In this document: one piece after another, positions 45,101-55,581 of the stretch | Position numbering within the stretch: the first letter of the stretch is position 1 | Layout of the letters: every line of letters starts with the position of its first letter | NCBI GenBank assembly: GCA_029891385.1 | Contig: CM057224.1 | Span: 40,295,005 to 40,359,004 of the forward strand | From: Erythroxylum novogranatense | Taxonomy: Eukaryota > Streptophyta > Magnoliopsida > Malpighiales > Erythroxylaceae | Length of the DNA: 64,000 nt | Direction of reading: 5' to 3' | Made by a program: the position numbers and the translations under genes | Notes under the pieces: model-generated | What the model was told of the DNA's origin: nothing | Seen by the model: only the letters and a program-made list of their open reading frames with translations | The model's database searches: none

Positions 45101-48100
45101 GGAGTGATCAAGCCCAACCTAAGCAATCTGGAAAGGGCAATGTGTGGAAGGAAAATAAGGATAATCTATGGTACACTTACTGCAAAAAACCGAAACACAC
45201 AAAGGAGACCTGATGGAAATTGAATGGGAAGCCACCAAGTCGTGAATGGGGAAATCGAGGTGGTCAATCACGACCGCGGGCACATTCGGCTGAATAGAAG
45301 GAAGATGAAGAAAATCCAGCAGTAGGATTCTAGTAGCAAGGAGTCTTAGCAATGAAGAGATTGAGGAATTAAGGAATGGAATAGACTCAATCACCTTGAA
45401 CCATATAAAAAAACTAAGATAAATACACCTTGATCCTTCCTTAGTTCTTCAAATAAAGATTCCGTTTGTTGAACCATCCCCGTCTAGGTCATCCATCATT
45501 TAGAGTTCTAAAAACTATGTTTCCCCACTTGTTTCAAGGATTAGATATCTTTGAATTTCATTGTGAAACTTGTGAATTGGCAAAACATACTCTTGTATCT
45601 TTTCCTATTAATAATAAAAGAGCTTCTCATCCTTTTCACGTGATTTTTAGTGACATATGGGGTCCATCCACTATACCCAATATTTTTGGAGCCCGTTGGT
45701 TTGTCTCTTTGATTGATGATTGTACTCGGGTTACATGGTTATTTCTCCTTAAACAAAAATCTTATGTAGGGATTGTTATTCCAAATTTTCATTCAATGAT
45801 TCAAAATCAGTTTGGGGAAAGATAAAGGTGTTTAGAACGGACAATGTGTTAGACCCAGGACACCTAGAATAATACTTACAGATTTAGTAAATATATAAAT
45901 ATATATATATATGAGGATTAGGTGACAACCCCATGATTGGTTGTCGATTAAGCTGATTCTATTACTCTAACGTAATTCTTAGTATAAATAAACGATAGAT
46001 GGGAAGAGTGAGGGGGATATATATCTTGTTGAGAGAAAGTGTGAGCCTAAAATTGGAGGTTTACGGTCCTCGAAACCGATTATTGTTCGTATTCCTATAC
46101 GGATTCTATAGCAAATACATATTTTCTTTAATTGTTTTCGGATTCTATCACTGGTATCAGAGCATAGATCCTAACAATGGCTAATAAGAAGGGGGATAAT
46201 CGCATGGATGGGATTGAGAAGGAAATAGAGAACTTACGGGAAGATTTCCAGAAGCAATTTGAGCTCTTGAGGGAAGAACGGAGACTCGAGAAGGAAACGT
46301 TGCAACAAAGTTGGGAGCAATCCCGACTTGAGATGAAGGAGTGCGTGAGATGATGAAGCAAATTGTGAGTTACAAAGAAGCCATGAAGAGTGGGGAGGAT
46401 TCAGGCAACATGAGCAAGGAGGCGGACCCACGTGGGGACAAGGGGAAGGGCCCGATGGAACAGACCTGGAAGGTTGGGCCAGTAGTAGGGGTCGAACAAG
46501 CCCAAGGAGTCCCGATACCCTCGAGTTCATTGCTCGAGATGTGTCCTCACGGAGTATGGGTGGCCTAAGGCGGCTTCCGAGAACAAACAGCATGTTTGGG
46601 TGCCGCAAGGGCGAGACCGAAGGGGACCACTGGAGGGAGTAGAGCGGGAACATGGGCCACCAGGAGAAGGATGGAGGGACCTGACCGACGAACAGCCACT
46701 CGGGTTCGGACGACAGGGGGATCCTCGGCGTGACTGTCGCGCAAGGCGGGTGGAGATGCCGGTGTTCGACGGCAAAGACCCCGATGGGTGGATCTATCGG
46801 GTAGAACGGTTCTTTTCGGTGGGACACTTTCATGAGAGGGAGAAGATGGAACTGGTGTCGTTGAGCATGGAGAAAAAAGCGCTGGCATGGTTTCGGTGGG
46901 TGGAGGGCCGACGGCCGATCCGAACATGGGAGGAGTGTAAGGGTCTACTGGTGGAGAAGTTTCGGCCCGTACAGGAGGGAACCCCATGTCAACGCCTACT
47001 GGCCATCAAGCAAACAGGTACTGTAGACGAATATATTTGTCGGTTTGAGGAATTAGCAGCACCATTGTCTGAGTTACCCGATGAGGTATTGGAGAGCTCC
47101 TTCTTGAATGGTCTGTCGAAGGACATTCGGCTGGAGCTGCTCATCGCCAGTCCTCGCAGCTTGGGACGGATGATGATTTTAGCTCAGCAGATAGAGGAGA
47201 AGAACAAAGTTATAGGGGGTAACAGGACAATCGGCTATGGTGGGCACATGGGGTGGGAAACAGCTGGAGAGCAGGAGAAAGGTGGGGCTAAAGCAGGCTG
47301 CGCCACTGTCACAGACAAAGGAGAGGCAAATTTTAAGCGTTTAACCTTTAGTGAGCTACAGGAGAAGAGGAGACGGGGGCTGTGTTTCAAATGCGACGAA
47401 AAATACACCCTCGGCCATCAGTGTAAAATGATAAACCTGAATGTCATTACGGTCCTTGATGAAGAAAAAGAACAGGAGGAGGAGTTGGAAAGAAATGAAG
47501 TGGCAGCAGGCTAGATTTTTTGGCTTTCACCTTGAGGACAAGGTGAAACTGATGGGGGAGTATTGTTAGACCCAGGACACCTAGAATAATACTTACAGAT
47601 TTAGTAAATATATAAATATATATATATATGAGGATTAGGGCTGACAACCCCATGATTGGTTGTCGATTAAGCTGAATCTGTTACTCTAACGAAATTCTTA
47701 GTATAAATAAACGATAGATGGGAAGAGTGAGGGGGATATATATCTTTGTTGAGAGAAAGTGTGAGCCTAAAATTTGGAGGTTTCTGGTCCTCGAAACCAG
47801 TTATTGTTCGTATTCCTATACGGGATTCTATAGCAAATACATATTTTCTTTAATTGTTTTCTGGATTCTATCACAATGCTAGAGAATATTTTAACCAAGT
47901 CTTATCTCCTTACTTCCAATCACATGGTATTATTCATGATTCATCTTGTGTTAATACCCCTTAACAATGGACTCACTCCTTACTTCCAATGGAGTGACTC
48001 CTAGGGTATTTGGGCGTACTGCTTTTGTTCATGTCCATAGACAAAATCAGGGGAAGCTTGATCCTAGAGCCATTAATTTTGTGTTTCTAGGATACTCATT

Positions 48101-51100
48101 AACTCAAAAGGGACACAAGTGTCACAATCCATCTACAAGAAGTACCTATATCTCAGTTGATGTCACTTTCTCAAAGTGCAAATACTTCTTCTCAAAGTCC
48201 TATCTTCAGGGGAAGAATAGCATAATGGAAGATAGCCCTTATTGTTCCTTCGAACCAATAAATAACCTAGACCTCACTCGTACTCCAACTCTTGTCCACT
48301 AAAGCCAACCAAATCCTATCAGCATCACAAAACCCGAGCCAAGTCTAGACACACTTAGTTAACTCCCATCCTAGCCAGAACCCCCTACAAGTTTCCAAGT
48401 TTTCCTCAAGTATACTCAAGGAGAAAAGGCATTCCAAAATCGAAGCAAACTACAGACATTCCAGGACTGAAGCAAGTTCAAGAATCAGCTCCTAATCCTG
48501 GAAATGAGATCACCGTGAGTTCTCAACCATGCTCAAATATCCAAACAGGTAAACATTCCACTAATCCAAGTGATGATTTAGACCTTCCTATTGCTGTTAG
48601 GAAAAGAACTAGAGAATGCACCCATTGATCACTCTATCCACTTTCCCATTATATCTCCTTCAAACACCTCTCGCCTACCCATCAAAAGGTTTATTGTGAG
48701 TTTAAATACAATTGCTATTCCTAACACTGTTTTTGAGGCCTTATCAAAAAACGAATGGAGAGATGCTATGAGAGGAGAAATGAATGCTTTGGAGAAGAAT
48801 CATACTTGGGAGGTTGTTGACAAACTGAGAGGGAAGAACATTGTTGACTGTAAGTGGATCTACACACTAAAATACAAGGTCGATGGCTGCTTAGAGAGAT
48901 ATAGGTTGGTAGCTAAAGGATATACTTAAGACCTATGGAGTGGATTATCAGGAGACATTTGCCCCAATTGCGAAGATGAACATAGTAAGGATCTTGCTAT
49001 CCTTGGCAGCTCATTTTGACTGGCAGCTTCTTCAGTATGACGTTAAGATTGCTTTTCTTCATGGAGATCTCAATGAAGAAATATACATGAATGTTCCACC
49101 CAGATTTACAGAAGATACAAGTAACAAGGTGTGTAAATTGAGAAAGGCTCTCTACGGACTAAAACGATCTCCAGGAACCTAGTTTGGTAGGTTTTCAAAA
49201 GTGATGAAAGAATTAGGATATAAGCAGAGTCAAGGGGATCATACTCTTTTCATGAAACACTCCAAAATAGGAGGGGTGACTATTATTTTGGTCTACGTGG
49301 ATGACATTATAATAACAGGAAATGATGAAAAAGAGAAGCTGGAATTGAAGCAAAAACTGTTAAAGGAATTTGAGATAAAAGAACGTCTACTCCAATGGAT
49401 TCAAATTACAAACTTGGAGAAGCAAAGGAAGAATCAGCAGTGGACAAGAACATGTATCAATGACTAGTGGGCAAGCTAATATATTTAGCACTTACTCGGC
49501 CAGATATAGCACATTCGGTGAGTGTAATCAGTCAATTTATACACGACCCAAGAGAATCTCATCTTCAAGCTATTTTCCGAGTCCTACATTACTTGAAAGA
49601 CAGTCCAGGCAAGGGAATATTGTTTAAAAGGGGTCATACACTATCCTTAGAAATCTACACGGATGCAGACGATGCAGGATTTCCGGTTGACAGAAGATTA
49701 ACAATGGGCTACTGCATGTTTCTAGGAGGTAATCTAGTTATATGGAGGAGTAAAAAACAAAACGTAGTGGCTCAATCATTAGTAGAATCTAAATTTAGGG
49801 CAATTGCACAGGGACTATGTGAACTATTATGGCTGAAGATCATTCTTAATGATTTAAAAATCAAATGGGAAGGTCTTATGAAGCTCTATTGTGACAACAA
49901 GTTTGCAATTAGCATAGCACATAATACTGTACAACATGACAGGACAAAGCATACTGAGATTGATAGACATTTCATCAAAGAAAAGTTGGAAGAAGGACTC
50001 GTGTGTATGTCCTATGCTCCTTCAGATCATCAACTAGCAGATGTTTTAACCAAAGGGCTAAATGCTTCAAGATTTCATGATCTTATATGCAAGCTGGGAA
50101 TGGAAGACATCTATTCCTCAGCTTGAGGGGGAGTGTTGAAGATATAGATTAGACAAGATCAATCTTATGGGGTAAGATTGTTAGAAACAGAAATCCATAT
50201 AATCAAGGGATTTCTGCTATAGACTTCTAGATATAGTTTAGTTTAGATTGATACCTATTTTCCTACTGATTAAGTTGTGTATATATATATATATATGTAT
50301 CCGTGTATATTAAAGATATAGAAGTCTTCCTGAAAATCTTAACAGTATAGATAATAGAAGAAGAAACAACAGAAAAGAAGGAAGATATAAAAATTGGGAG
50401 GAAGAATAATGCAGGATCATCTCGTATGTGGCTGTAGTAGACATCTAATAGAAGTAGATTTCAGGTGTTAGTGCTTTTATTTTGAACTGAGCTCTAACAA
50501 CGTCTTATTTGAATTGATAGTTCCGTCTATTCGGCGTTTACTTTTATAGTTATATTAAAGTTGGATGTAATGATATTGAATCCAGGATGTTTAGACATCA
50601 TTTTTTGGGTTGCGATTGGTTCCCCTTGGGTGAGGATATCCTGGATAGATCCTATAGAATTTGAAGGATCATGACGAGGTTTAACAGAGTCATCAAAATG
50701 TTACTCTAGAGGCCTTTCACGTAGAAGCTTAAGAACTTGAGCAAATTAAGACCTAAACTCCTAGTAAAGGAATTAAAAGAGAATTCTATGGCTCATTTTA
50801 AAATTAATAGAACAATTGTCAGGGCTGGCCTTGTGCATCTTGTCAGTGTGATCTTGTCCAGTATTTCGTGCTTGTATCCTCTTAGTTGAACCTAGAAGAT
50901 TGGTGTATAGTATCTGATTATGAGTTTACTCTTTTTCTGCAGGTAATGTAAGCCTAGAGGCTGCTGTCAATTGGGTAGTTGAGCATGAGAATGACCCAGA
51001 TATAGATGAGATGCTATTGGTACAAGTCCTCTTATATCTTATATTTTAATCATTGTGGTGATACCATTTCATTTTATTTAAGCCCTTGGTATGAATCTCC

Positions 51101-54100
51101 TCTTATCTTCTACTTTCATCATTGTGATGATGTTGTTTCATTTTATTTAACTATGTGTGTACATGGAATGTTACTGGTTGTATCAAAATTTAGGGTTTCA
51201 AGGTGCCCTCTTTATTGAAACTTCATAGGATATATATACATAAAGAGTACAACATAGATTAGGAAACAAATCTCCTAATCCTTACTGAACTAGGAATCTA
51301 ACCCTAAATCTCCTAATCCTTACTGAACTAGGAATCTAACCCTATCTGAGGATCCCTTATTTTTAGGGATCCTAATACATATCCTATATCTGATATTTAC
51401 CTAATACAATATCTATAAAACAGATTCTCACAGGTTGATATGCATTGAAGTTACTTAATAGAATTGGGGGTCGGGTCATAGTGTACTAAATTTGGTTTCT
51501 GCTTTCTATAACTGAATTTTTTGTTCTCTTCAATTTGTCTTTTACGAACAGGTGCCTGCCAACACTAAAGTCGAGGCTACCAAACCAACTCTTACACCAG
51601 AAGAAGTGAAGCTGAAAGCACAAGAACTGAGGTGTGATGTACTAGCAATTCATTTTGACTACTGTATGTAATGGTAATTGGAATTGATTTTGATGGAAGT
51701 ACCTTGATATACTATGTTTTGGTAAGTTGCAACTAGACAGTACATAAAAATAACGTCAAGGACTCTTAACAACATTTCTAAAAATGGAAGTTCTAACTCC
51801 ATTACAATATAATTTTGTTAGAAATTCATGTAATGATAATTTAAAGCCTCATTTTAGTAATTGCCCAAATGAATAATGTAACAATTGGCAGGCTGCTAAA
51901 TAGTACCAGAAAGGGGGAAGGTTTTTATCAGCACCACCAGCTCCATCAATGCCACAAGTTTTTTGTTCTATAAATGCTATCAGTTCTGTACTACCTGTCA
52001 AAGAATGCTTACGATTTCAAATACCTTCTATGATGACTATGGAGTTTAATGCCAGTGTTTCTGATTATATTTACATGTTACATTCCTTTCCTATTTATTC
52101 TGGTAGTTTTGTGTTCAAATCTCTCTATTCCTGTAAGTGGCTTTATGATTTGATATGGTTCCCAATATTCTTTAAATATTATAGGGAGCGTGCTCGCAAG
52201 AAAAAGGAGGAGGAAGATAAGAGGACGGAAAGAGAAAAGGAAAAGGTTCTTAATTCCATATCTATTTGCAGCTTTAGATCATGTGTAGGTCATGTATTAT
52301 AGCCCAAAAGGAACGCTCTTCTGTTTTTAAGATCTGTTGGCTGACAGGAACCCAAAGCTTCTTTGACAGTTTTCAATATTAAACCAACTTTCAGTAGGCA
52401 ATTTATTTTTAGTTCTTAGGGAAGGCGAACTTTCATTAAAGTCTATGAACATAAAATATTTAAAAGGTCCTTTATTCTTCAATTTATATATTTGAAAGCT
52501 TCTTTCAATCTATTTTCTTGGATCATGATTCCTGAAGTCATTCACTATCTACTTTATGTTAAATGTTCTACTTCATTATTATACTAGGAGAGGATTCGAA
52601 TTGGCAAGGAACTCCTAGAAGCAAAGCGAATTGAAGAAGAAAATGAAAGAAAACGGTCTGTATCAATCTATAGCAACTATTTCACGTACTTGTTTTCATT
52701 TCTATGACAACATTAAGTGCCATTTTTATGCTTTTTTATTTGAATTAACAACCAATTAAAATCTTCAGGTTGATTGCCTTACGGAAGGCAGAAAAAGAGG
52801 AAGAGAAGAGAGCTAGAGAAAAAATTCGTTTGAAGTTGGAAGAAGACAAGGTTCATGTTTTTTTCTTCATTTTTAATCCTCCTATATAACAAGAATGGTT
52901 TGTTGAGGTAGAGAATTTAGTTTGTTTTTACTTTCACCAGATAACTTTCCTATAAACTCTTCAAATAAAAGAGAAGAAATTAAAATTTTGTTAATATGAA
53001 AAGACTGAAGCCTTTATATCACTTATAAAAAGCAAAAGTAAAAGAGTATGATTAAAATTCTACTATATAATAAGGATTACACGTTCCATCAATTTCTTTT
53101 TACTAGTATAATATCATATAATGTAGTTTTTACTAGGTAATGTCTAACTGTGGTTGGATGCTTCACAGGCTGAAAGGAGGAGGAAGCTTGGATTGCCACC
53201 AGAAGATCCTGCAACAACCACTAAGCCTATTGTGGAGGAGAAAAAGGTACATAGGAAAGTTCATGCATTTAACAGATATGTGCATCCAAGTGTCTCTGAC
53301 AGTTATTTCACCAAATATCTTGCAGAGTATGTTGCCTGTAAGACCTGCCACCAAAGTTGAGCAAATGAGAGAGTGTTTGCGATCTCTTAAGCAGAATTAC
53401 AAGGTAAAAAATATTATGCTTTTGCGACTTGAAGAATATACATACAACTGATCGTTCAAAAATTTACACCCACCATATTGTTTGGTAAAATAAGGAATGA
53501 GACGGTAGGAAGATGGCAGTAAGATTTGGGGAGATGAGGTTTTAACTAGTGGGATTTCTCGATTCACTGTTATTTTATGAAATCTATGACTGGCTAACTA
53601 TTTAGCTTTAGACTATTTTAAGTAGGTTAGTTTTGATGTTTTTATGTGTTTCGTGCACAAACTTGGTTCTTGATTATTTCCCAATTTCATCTGTATATCT
53701 GGTATGTATCAACAATATGTACATAAATCAACTAACATAAGGTATTTATTAGTCGTAAAATGTATGCAGCACATACGCACCCACAAGTTATTTGTTTCTT
53801 CAAATGTTATATTGTGTTAGATTTCCCTACTTTTTCGCCATCTATTTCAGTAGTTGTTTGGTACTATCCTACTCAGTTGTTTGGCTTTTATGGAACAGGA
53901 TGATGATGCTAGAGTTAAGAGAGCATTCCAAACACTCCTAACCTACATAGGGAATGTTGTGAAAAGTCCCAATGAAGAGAAGTTCAGAAAGATTAGACTC
54001 AATAACCAGGCATTTCAGGTATGAAATTATGTTACTTTTTCATCATTTGGAACACTATACGAATATGTGAATGGGTTGGTATTAGTTCCACGTCGTGCTT

Positions 54101-54629
54101 GTTTTCAAAATAGAAAGAATTTTAGATATAAAATGATCAGGAAGGAATATGTGTTCATAAGATCTGTTGCAAATTTTGTAATTATTCTTTTGTTATGCAT
54201 AAAATTGACACTTCTTGTCTTAATGCCTTCTTTCCTAGTGTATATTGAACCAAAGGCAATTATATATTTATATGTACTAATTATCTAGCTCTCTTTCACA
54301 AATTGGTTGCTATTATAACGTTATTGCATACTTTAATACCCTCATATACGTTGTTGTGTTACAAGAACCGAATCGAAGCAAGCTGAGTCTCATCTTCAGT
54401 TTTTCATAAGCTTTTTCTTGCTCTGTTTGACGTTCTATGTGACAATGAACAGGATAGGGTTGGTTCATTGCAAGGTGGTATCGAGTTTCTGGAGCTGTGC
54501 GGGTTTGAGAAAATTGAAGCCGACGATTGTCTTTTCCTGTCAAGAGACAAGGTTGACGTGGCAGTACTTAACTCAGCTGGCTCGGAGCTTAACTCTGCAA
54601 TTAATAATCCCTTTTTTGGAGTTCTTTAG
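42104..54629 (+). CDS. Zinc-finger/UBA/PUB-domain protein (UBX domain-containing protein 1-like), 412 aa, 12 exons
   Basis: Exons: 42104-42277, 42592-42739, 43329-43424, 50943-51019, 51552-51631, 52185-52245, 52588-52655, 52769-52850, 53169-53246, 53326-53403, 53899-54018, 54453-54629. All introns are GT-AG, and the sum is 1239 nt (412 codons plus stop) with no frame break. Residues 10-32 and 47-69 form two C2H2-type fingers (CX2CX12HX5H), the second split by intron 1. A UBA domain with 'MGF' at 125-127 covers about 114-155. A charged helical stretch follows (about 190-285), then a C-terminal PUB domain (about 300-400). In this family UBA binds ubiquitin and PUB binds the p97/CDC48 tail, which suggests a ubiquitin-CDC48 adaptor role in the cytosol or nucleus. 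Intron 3 is 7.5 kb because of transposons. The gene looks intact. Confidence 0.93.
43649..44238 (+). mobile_element. Copia C 5' LTR with inserted solo LTR
   Basis: The outer 150 bp and inner 55 bp match the 3' LTR (50134-50344). The middle is the insertion at 43800-44182. The primer site TGGTATCAGAGA follows at 44239. Confidence 0.88.
43800..44182 (+). mobile_element. 383-bp solo LTR inside the Copia C 5' LTR
   Basis: The ends TGATAGAATC and GAGTTCTATCA are TG...CA with an inverted terminal TGATAGAA. The segment is absent from the 3' LTR, which shows the empty site. Flanks GTATA and ATATA lie in a TA-rich target, so the duplication is imperfect. The parent family is not identified; orientation is assumed from its TATA-like and TG...CA order and is not certain. 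Confidence 0.7.
44379..45300 (+). pseudogene. Copia C gag
   Basis: It starts '[17 protein letters not shown]' and hits a stop at 44439-44441, where the family has tryptophan. Frames at 44503-44856 and 45031-45213 continue with '[20 protein letters not shown]' and '[10 protein letters not shown]', UBN2-type gag. The zinc-knuckle remnant '[13 protein letters not shown]' (first cysteine lost) is at about 45175-45212. Frame shifts between them make it inactive. Confidence 0.83.
45466..45846 (+). pseudogene. Copia C integrase, first part
   Basis: '[13 protein letters not shown]' and 'CETCELAKH' are the HHCC zinc finger. '[15 protein letters not shown]' carries the first catalytic aspartate. The frame then stops at 45823-45825. 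The TR-GAG element interrupts the integrase at 45847, and the rest resumes at 47874 with 'YFQSHGIIH'-like sequence. Confidence 0.88.
46152..46163 (+). promoter_or_regulatory. TR-GAG primer-binding site
   Basis: TGGTATCAGAGC lies one base after the 5' LTR. Confidence 0.93.
46177..47514 (+). pseudogene. TR-GAG gag (Ty3/Gypsy type), two frameshifts
   Basis: ATG 46177 opens 58 codons with a coiled coil ('[20 protein letters not shown]') to a stop at 46351. A second frame (about 46341-46568) and a third (46600-47514) continue the protein. The third holds the capsid-like Retrotrans_gag core ('[19 protein letters not shown]', '[16 protein letters not shown]', '[18 protein letters not shown]') and a zinc knuckle '[14 protein letters not shown]', the form common in Gypsy gag proteins with GLCFKCDE. 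It ends in an acidic tail. If the two shifts are sequencing or recent changes, the intact protein would have been about 446 residues. The last 304 codons are fully open. Confidence 0.88.
47564..47873 (+). mobile_element. TR-GAG 3' LTR
   Basis: It differs from the 5' LTR by a handful of single-base changes and short insertions. Both carry a (TA)n run. Confidence 0.92.
47874..48590 (+). pseudogene. Copia C integrase, second part
   Basis: The frame 47967-48302 contains '[20 protein letters not shown]' and '[15 protein letters not shown]', the integrase C-terminal region of this Copia type, and ends in a stop at 48300-48302. A serine/proline-rich spacer to the reverse transcriptase follows. The catalytic glutamate part around 47900-47960 is deleted. 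Confidence 0.83.
48591..49466 (+). pseudogene. Copia C reverse transcriptase
   Basis: '[20 protein letters not shown]' and '[16 protein letters not shown]' begin the domain. After a stop near 48929, '[20 protein letters not shown]' and '[19 protein letters not shown]' follow, then '[10 protein letters not shown]' with a stop where tryptophan is expected. The catalytic '[12 protein letters not shown]' is intact at about 49290-49325. About 60 codons after 'KEFEIKE' are deleted. Confidence 0.86.
49467..50126 (+). pseudogene. Copia C RNase H (open frame)
   Basis: A 219-codon open frame carries '[19 protein letters not shown]', '[19 protein letters not shown]' (family has DADWAG; W is D here), '[18 protein letters not shown]' (family AEAEYRA) and '[14 protein letters not shown]', ending '[16 protein letters not shown]'. 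It is the least broken part of the element, but the substitutions at conserved positions suggest loss of activity. Confidence 0.85.
50134..50344 (+). mobile_element. Copia C 3' LTR (211 bp)
   Basis: A polypurine tract CTTGAGGGGGAG precedes it at 50122-50133. It contains a (TA)n run and ends TCTTAACA. Confidence 0.9.
51016..51153 (+). repeat. Tandem duplication across the exon 4 donor site
   Basis: A segment of about 70 bp beginning 'ttggtacaagtcctctta' is followed by a relative beginning 'ttggtatgaatctcctctta'. The first copy overlaps the exon 4/intron 4 junction (51019/51020). Confidence 0.8.
51181..51432 (-). mobile_element. Small solo LTR in intron 4 of the UBA/PUB gene
   Basis: Minus-strand ends TGTGAGAATCTG and TTTTGATA are flanked by a perfect GGTTG duplication (51176-51180, 51433-51437). 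The 3' terminus reads TA, not CA. A 38-bp internal tandem repeat ('tcctaatccttactgaacta' twice) is at about 51266-51345. Family not identified. Confidence 0.65.
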
Positions 54630-55581
54630 TTTCAAATAAATTTAAAAAAAAAAAACAGCCCTGGTTTTTATTTGAATCTGTACACCTTTATATTGACGTC
54701 CAATCCAACAAATTTATTTAAGTCTAATTTCAGGCAAATATTTGAACATTTTCATCCATGTTTAATGTCGTGTTGTAGTTAAAGAAATAGACGAACCGTA
54801 CACATGTTTAAGGCCCGGTTTAACACATTGCTTTCAAAGCATGAAAGATCCAAGTTGAGGTAGATGTTTGTTCAAAAGGTATAAGTGTAGCACTGTTTTA
54901 TATAGATAAAAAAGCCACATGCAAAAGTCTTAGACGGGGATATTAGCATTGGGACAACTTTGTAACTAGACCTCAAAGAGCAACTGAAGCACAACTGCTG
55001 CTTTCTACACCAAAGACACCCTTTCTATTAGAAAATCTGGAAAAGATGTACGAGTGGAGGCATAATAAGACATGAATTAAACCCAATAGCCCTACTTGTA
55101 TATAAGTCAGAAAACAAGAGAACAGTATTTGTTTCACTAATATTGAATGGTTGCAAGTAATATTGGAACATCAAGCAAGTCTGATTTGTTGAGTTTCAAC
55201 AAGCAGTATACCTTGATCATCAAATATATGCAGTATTTTTCAATCCTATGCCTGAAACTACCCTCTACTCTCCTCCTTCAGTCTGGCTCTCAAATGAGAT
55301 ATGCAAAAGGCCATTGTAAAGCCTCCCAGCGCCCACTCGCAACTCAATTTGGATTATTTTGTTCTCAGCATCAATATCATTAGCATAGCCAATCCTCTTT
55401 CTTTTCATTCTTCACCAACAAAATTACGTTTGAAGCCGCTCAGTATATTGGAATCCATACATCAAATAATTGAGAGATCAGTTTATGAAACCAAAATAGA
55501 GAACTAAATGTTCCTGTCTACCCCACTCTTATCCAAGCAAATTTGCTTTTTTTTCCTTGTTCCCCCCATAACAGGAACTGG
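54630..55581. other. Spacer between the two convergent genes (3' ends of both)
   Basis: No gene is seen. An A-run at 54642-54655 follows the UBA/PUB stop. 3' untranslated regions of both genes should lie here. Confidence 0.55.

Larger units (their letters stand above)
45847..47873 (+). mobile_element. TR-GAG element: complete 2027-bp gag-only LTR retrotransposon
   Basis: LTRs 45847-46150 and 47564-47873 share ends TGTTAGACCC and TTCTATCA. A perfect CAATG duplication flanks them (45842-45846, 47874-47878). A perfect primer site and a polypurine tract (GATGGGGGAGTAT) are present. The only coding content is a Gypsy-type gag; there is no protease, integrase or polymerase. Such terminal-repeat gag-only elements are known in plants and rely on enzymes from relatives. 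The LTRs differ by few changes, so it is young. It lies in sense orientation in the host intron. Confidence 0.93.
43649..50344 (+). mobile_element. Copia retrotransposon C in intron 3 of the UBA/PUB gene (sense)
   Basis: The LTRs start TGTTGAAGATATAG and end AATCTTAACA. The 5' copy is 590 bp because it contains another solo LTR; the 3' copy is 211 bp. Flanking pentamers GCATA (43644-43648) and GTATA (50345-50349) differ by one base. Gag, integrase, reverse transcriptase and RNase H are all recognisable but broken, and integrase contains the TR-GAG element. Its orientation is the same as the host gene, so its LTR signals could affect host transcripts. Confidence 0.9.

Noticed and set aside
46234..46987. 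Minus-strand proline/serine-rich open frames
   Set aside because: They are shadows of the TR-GAG gag coding sequence.
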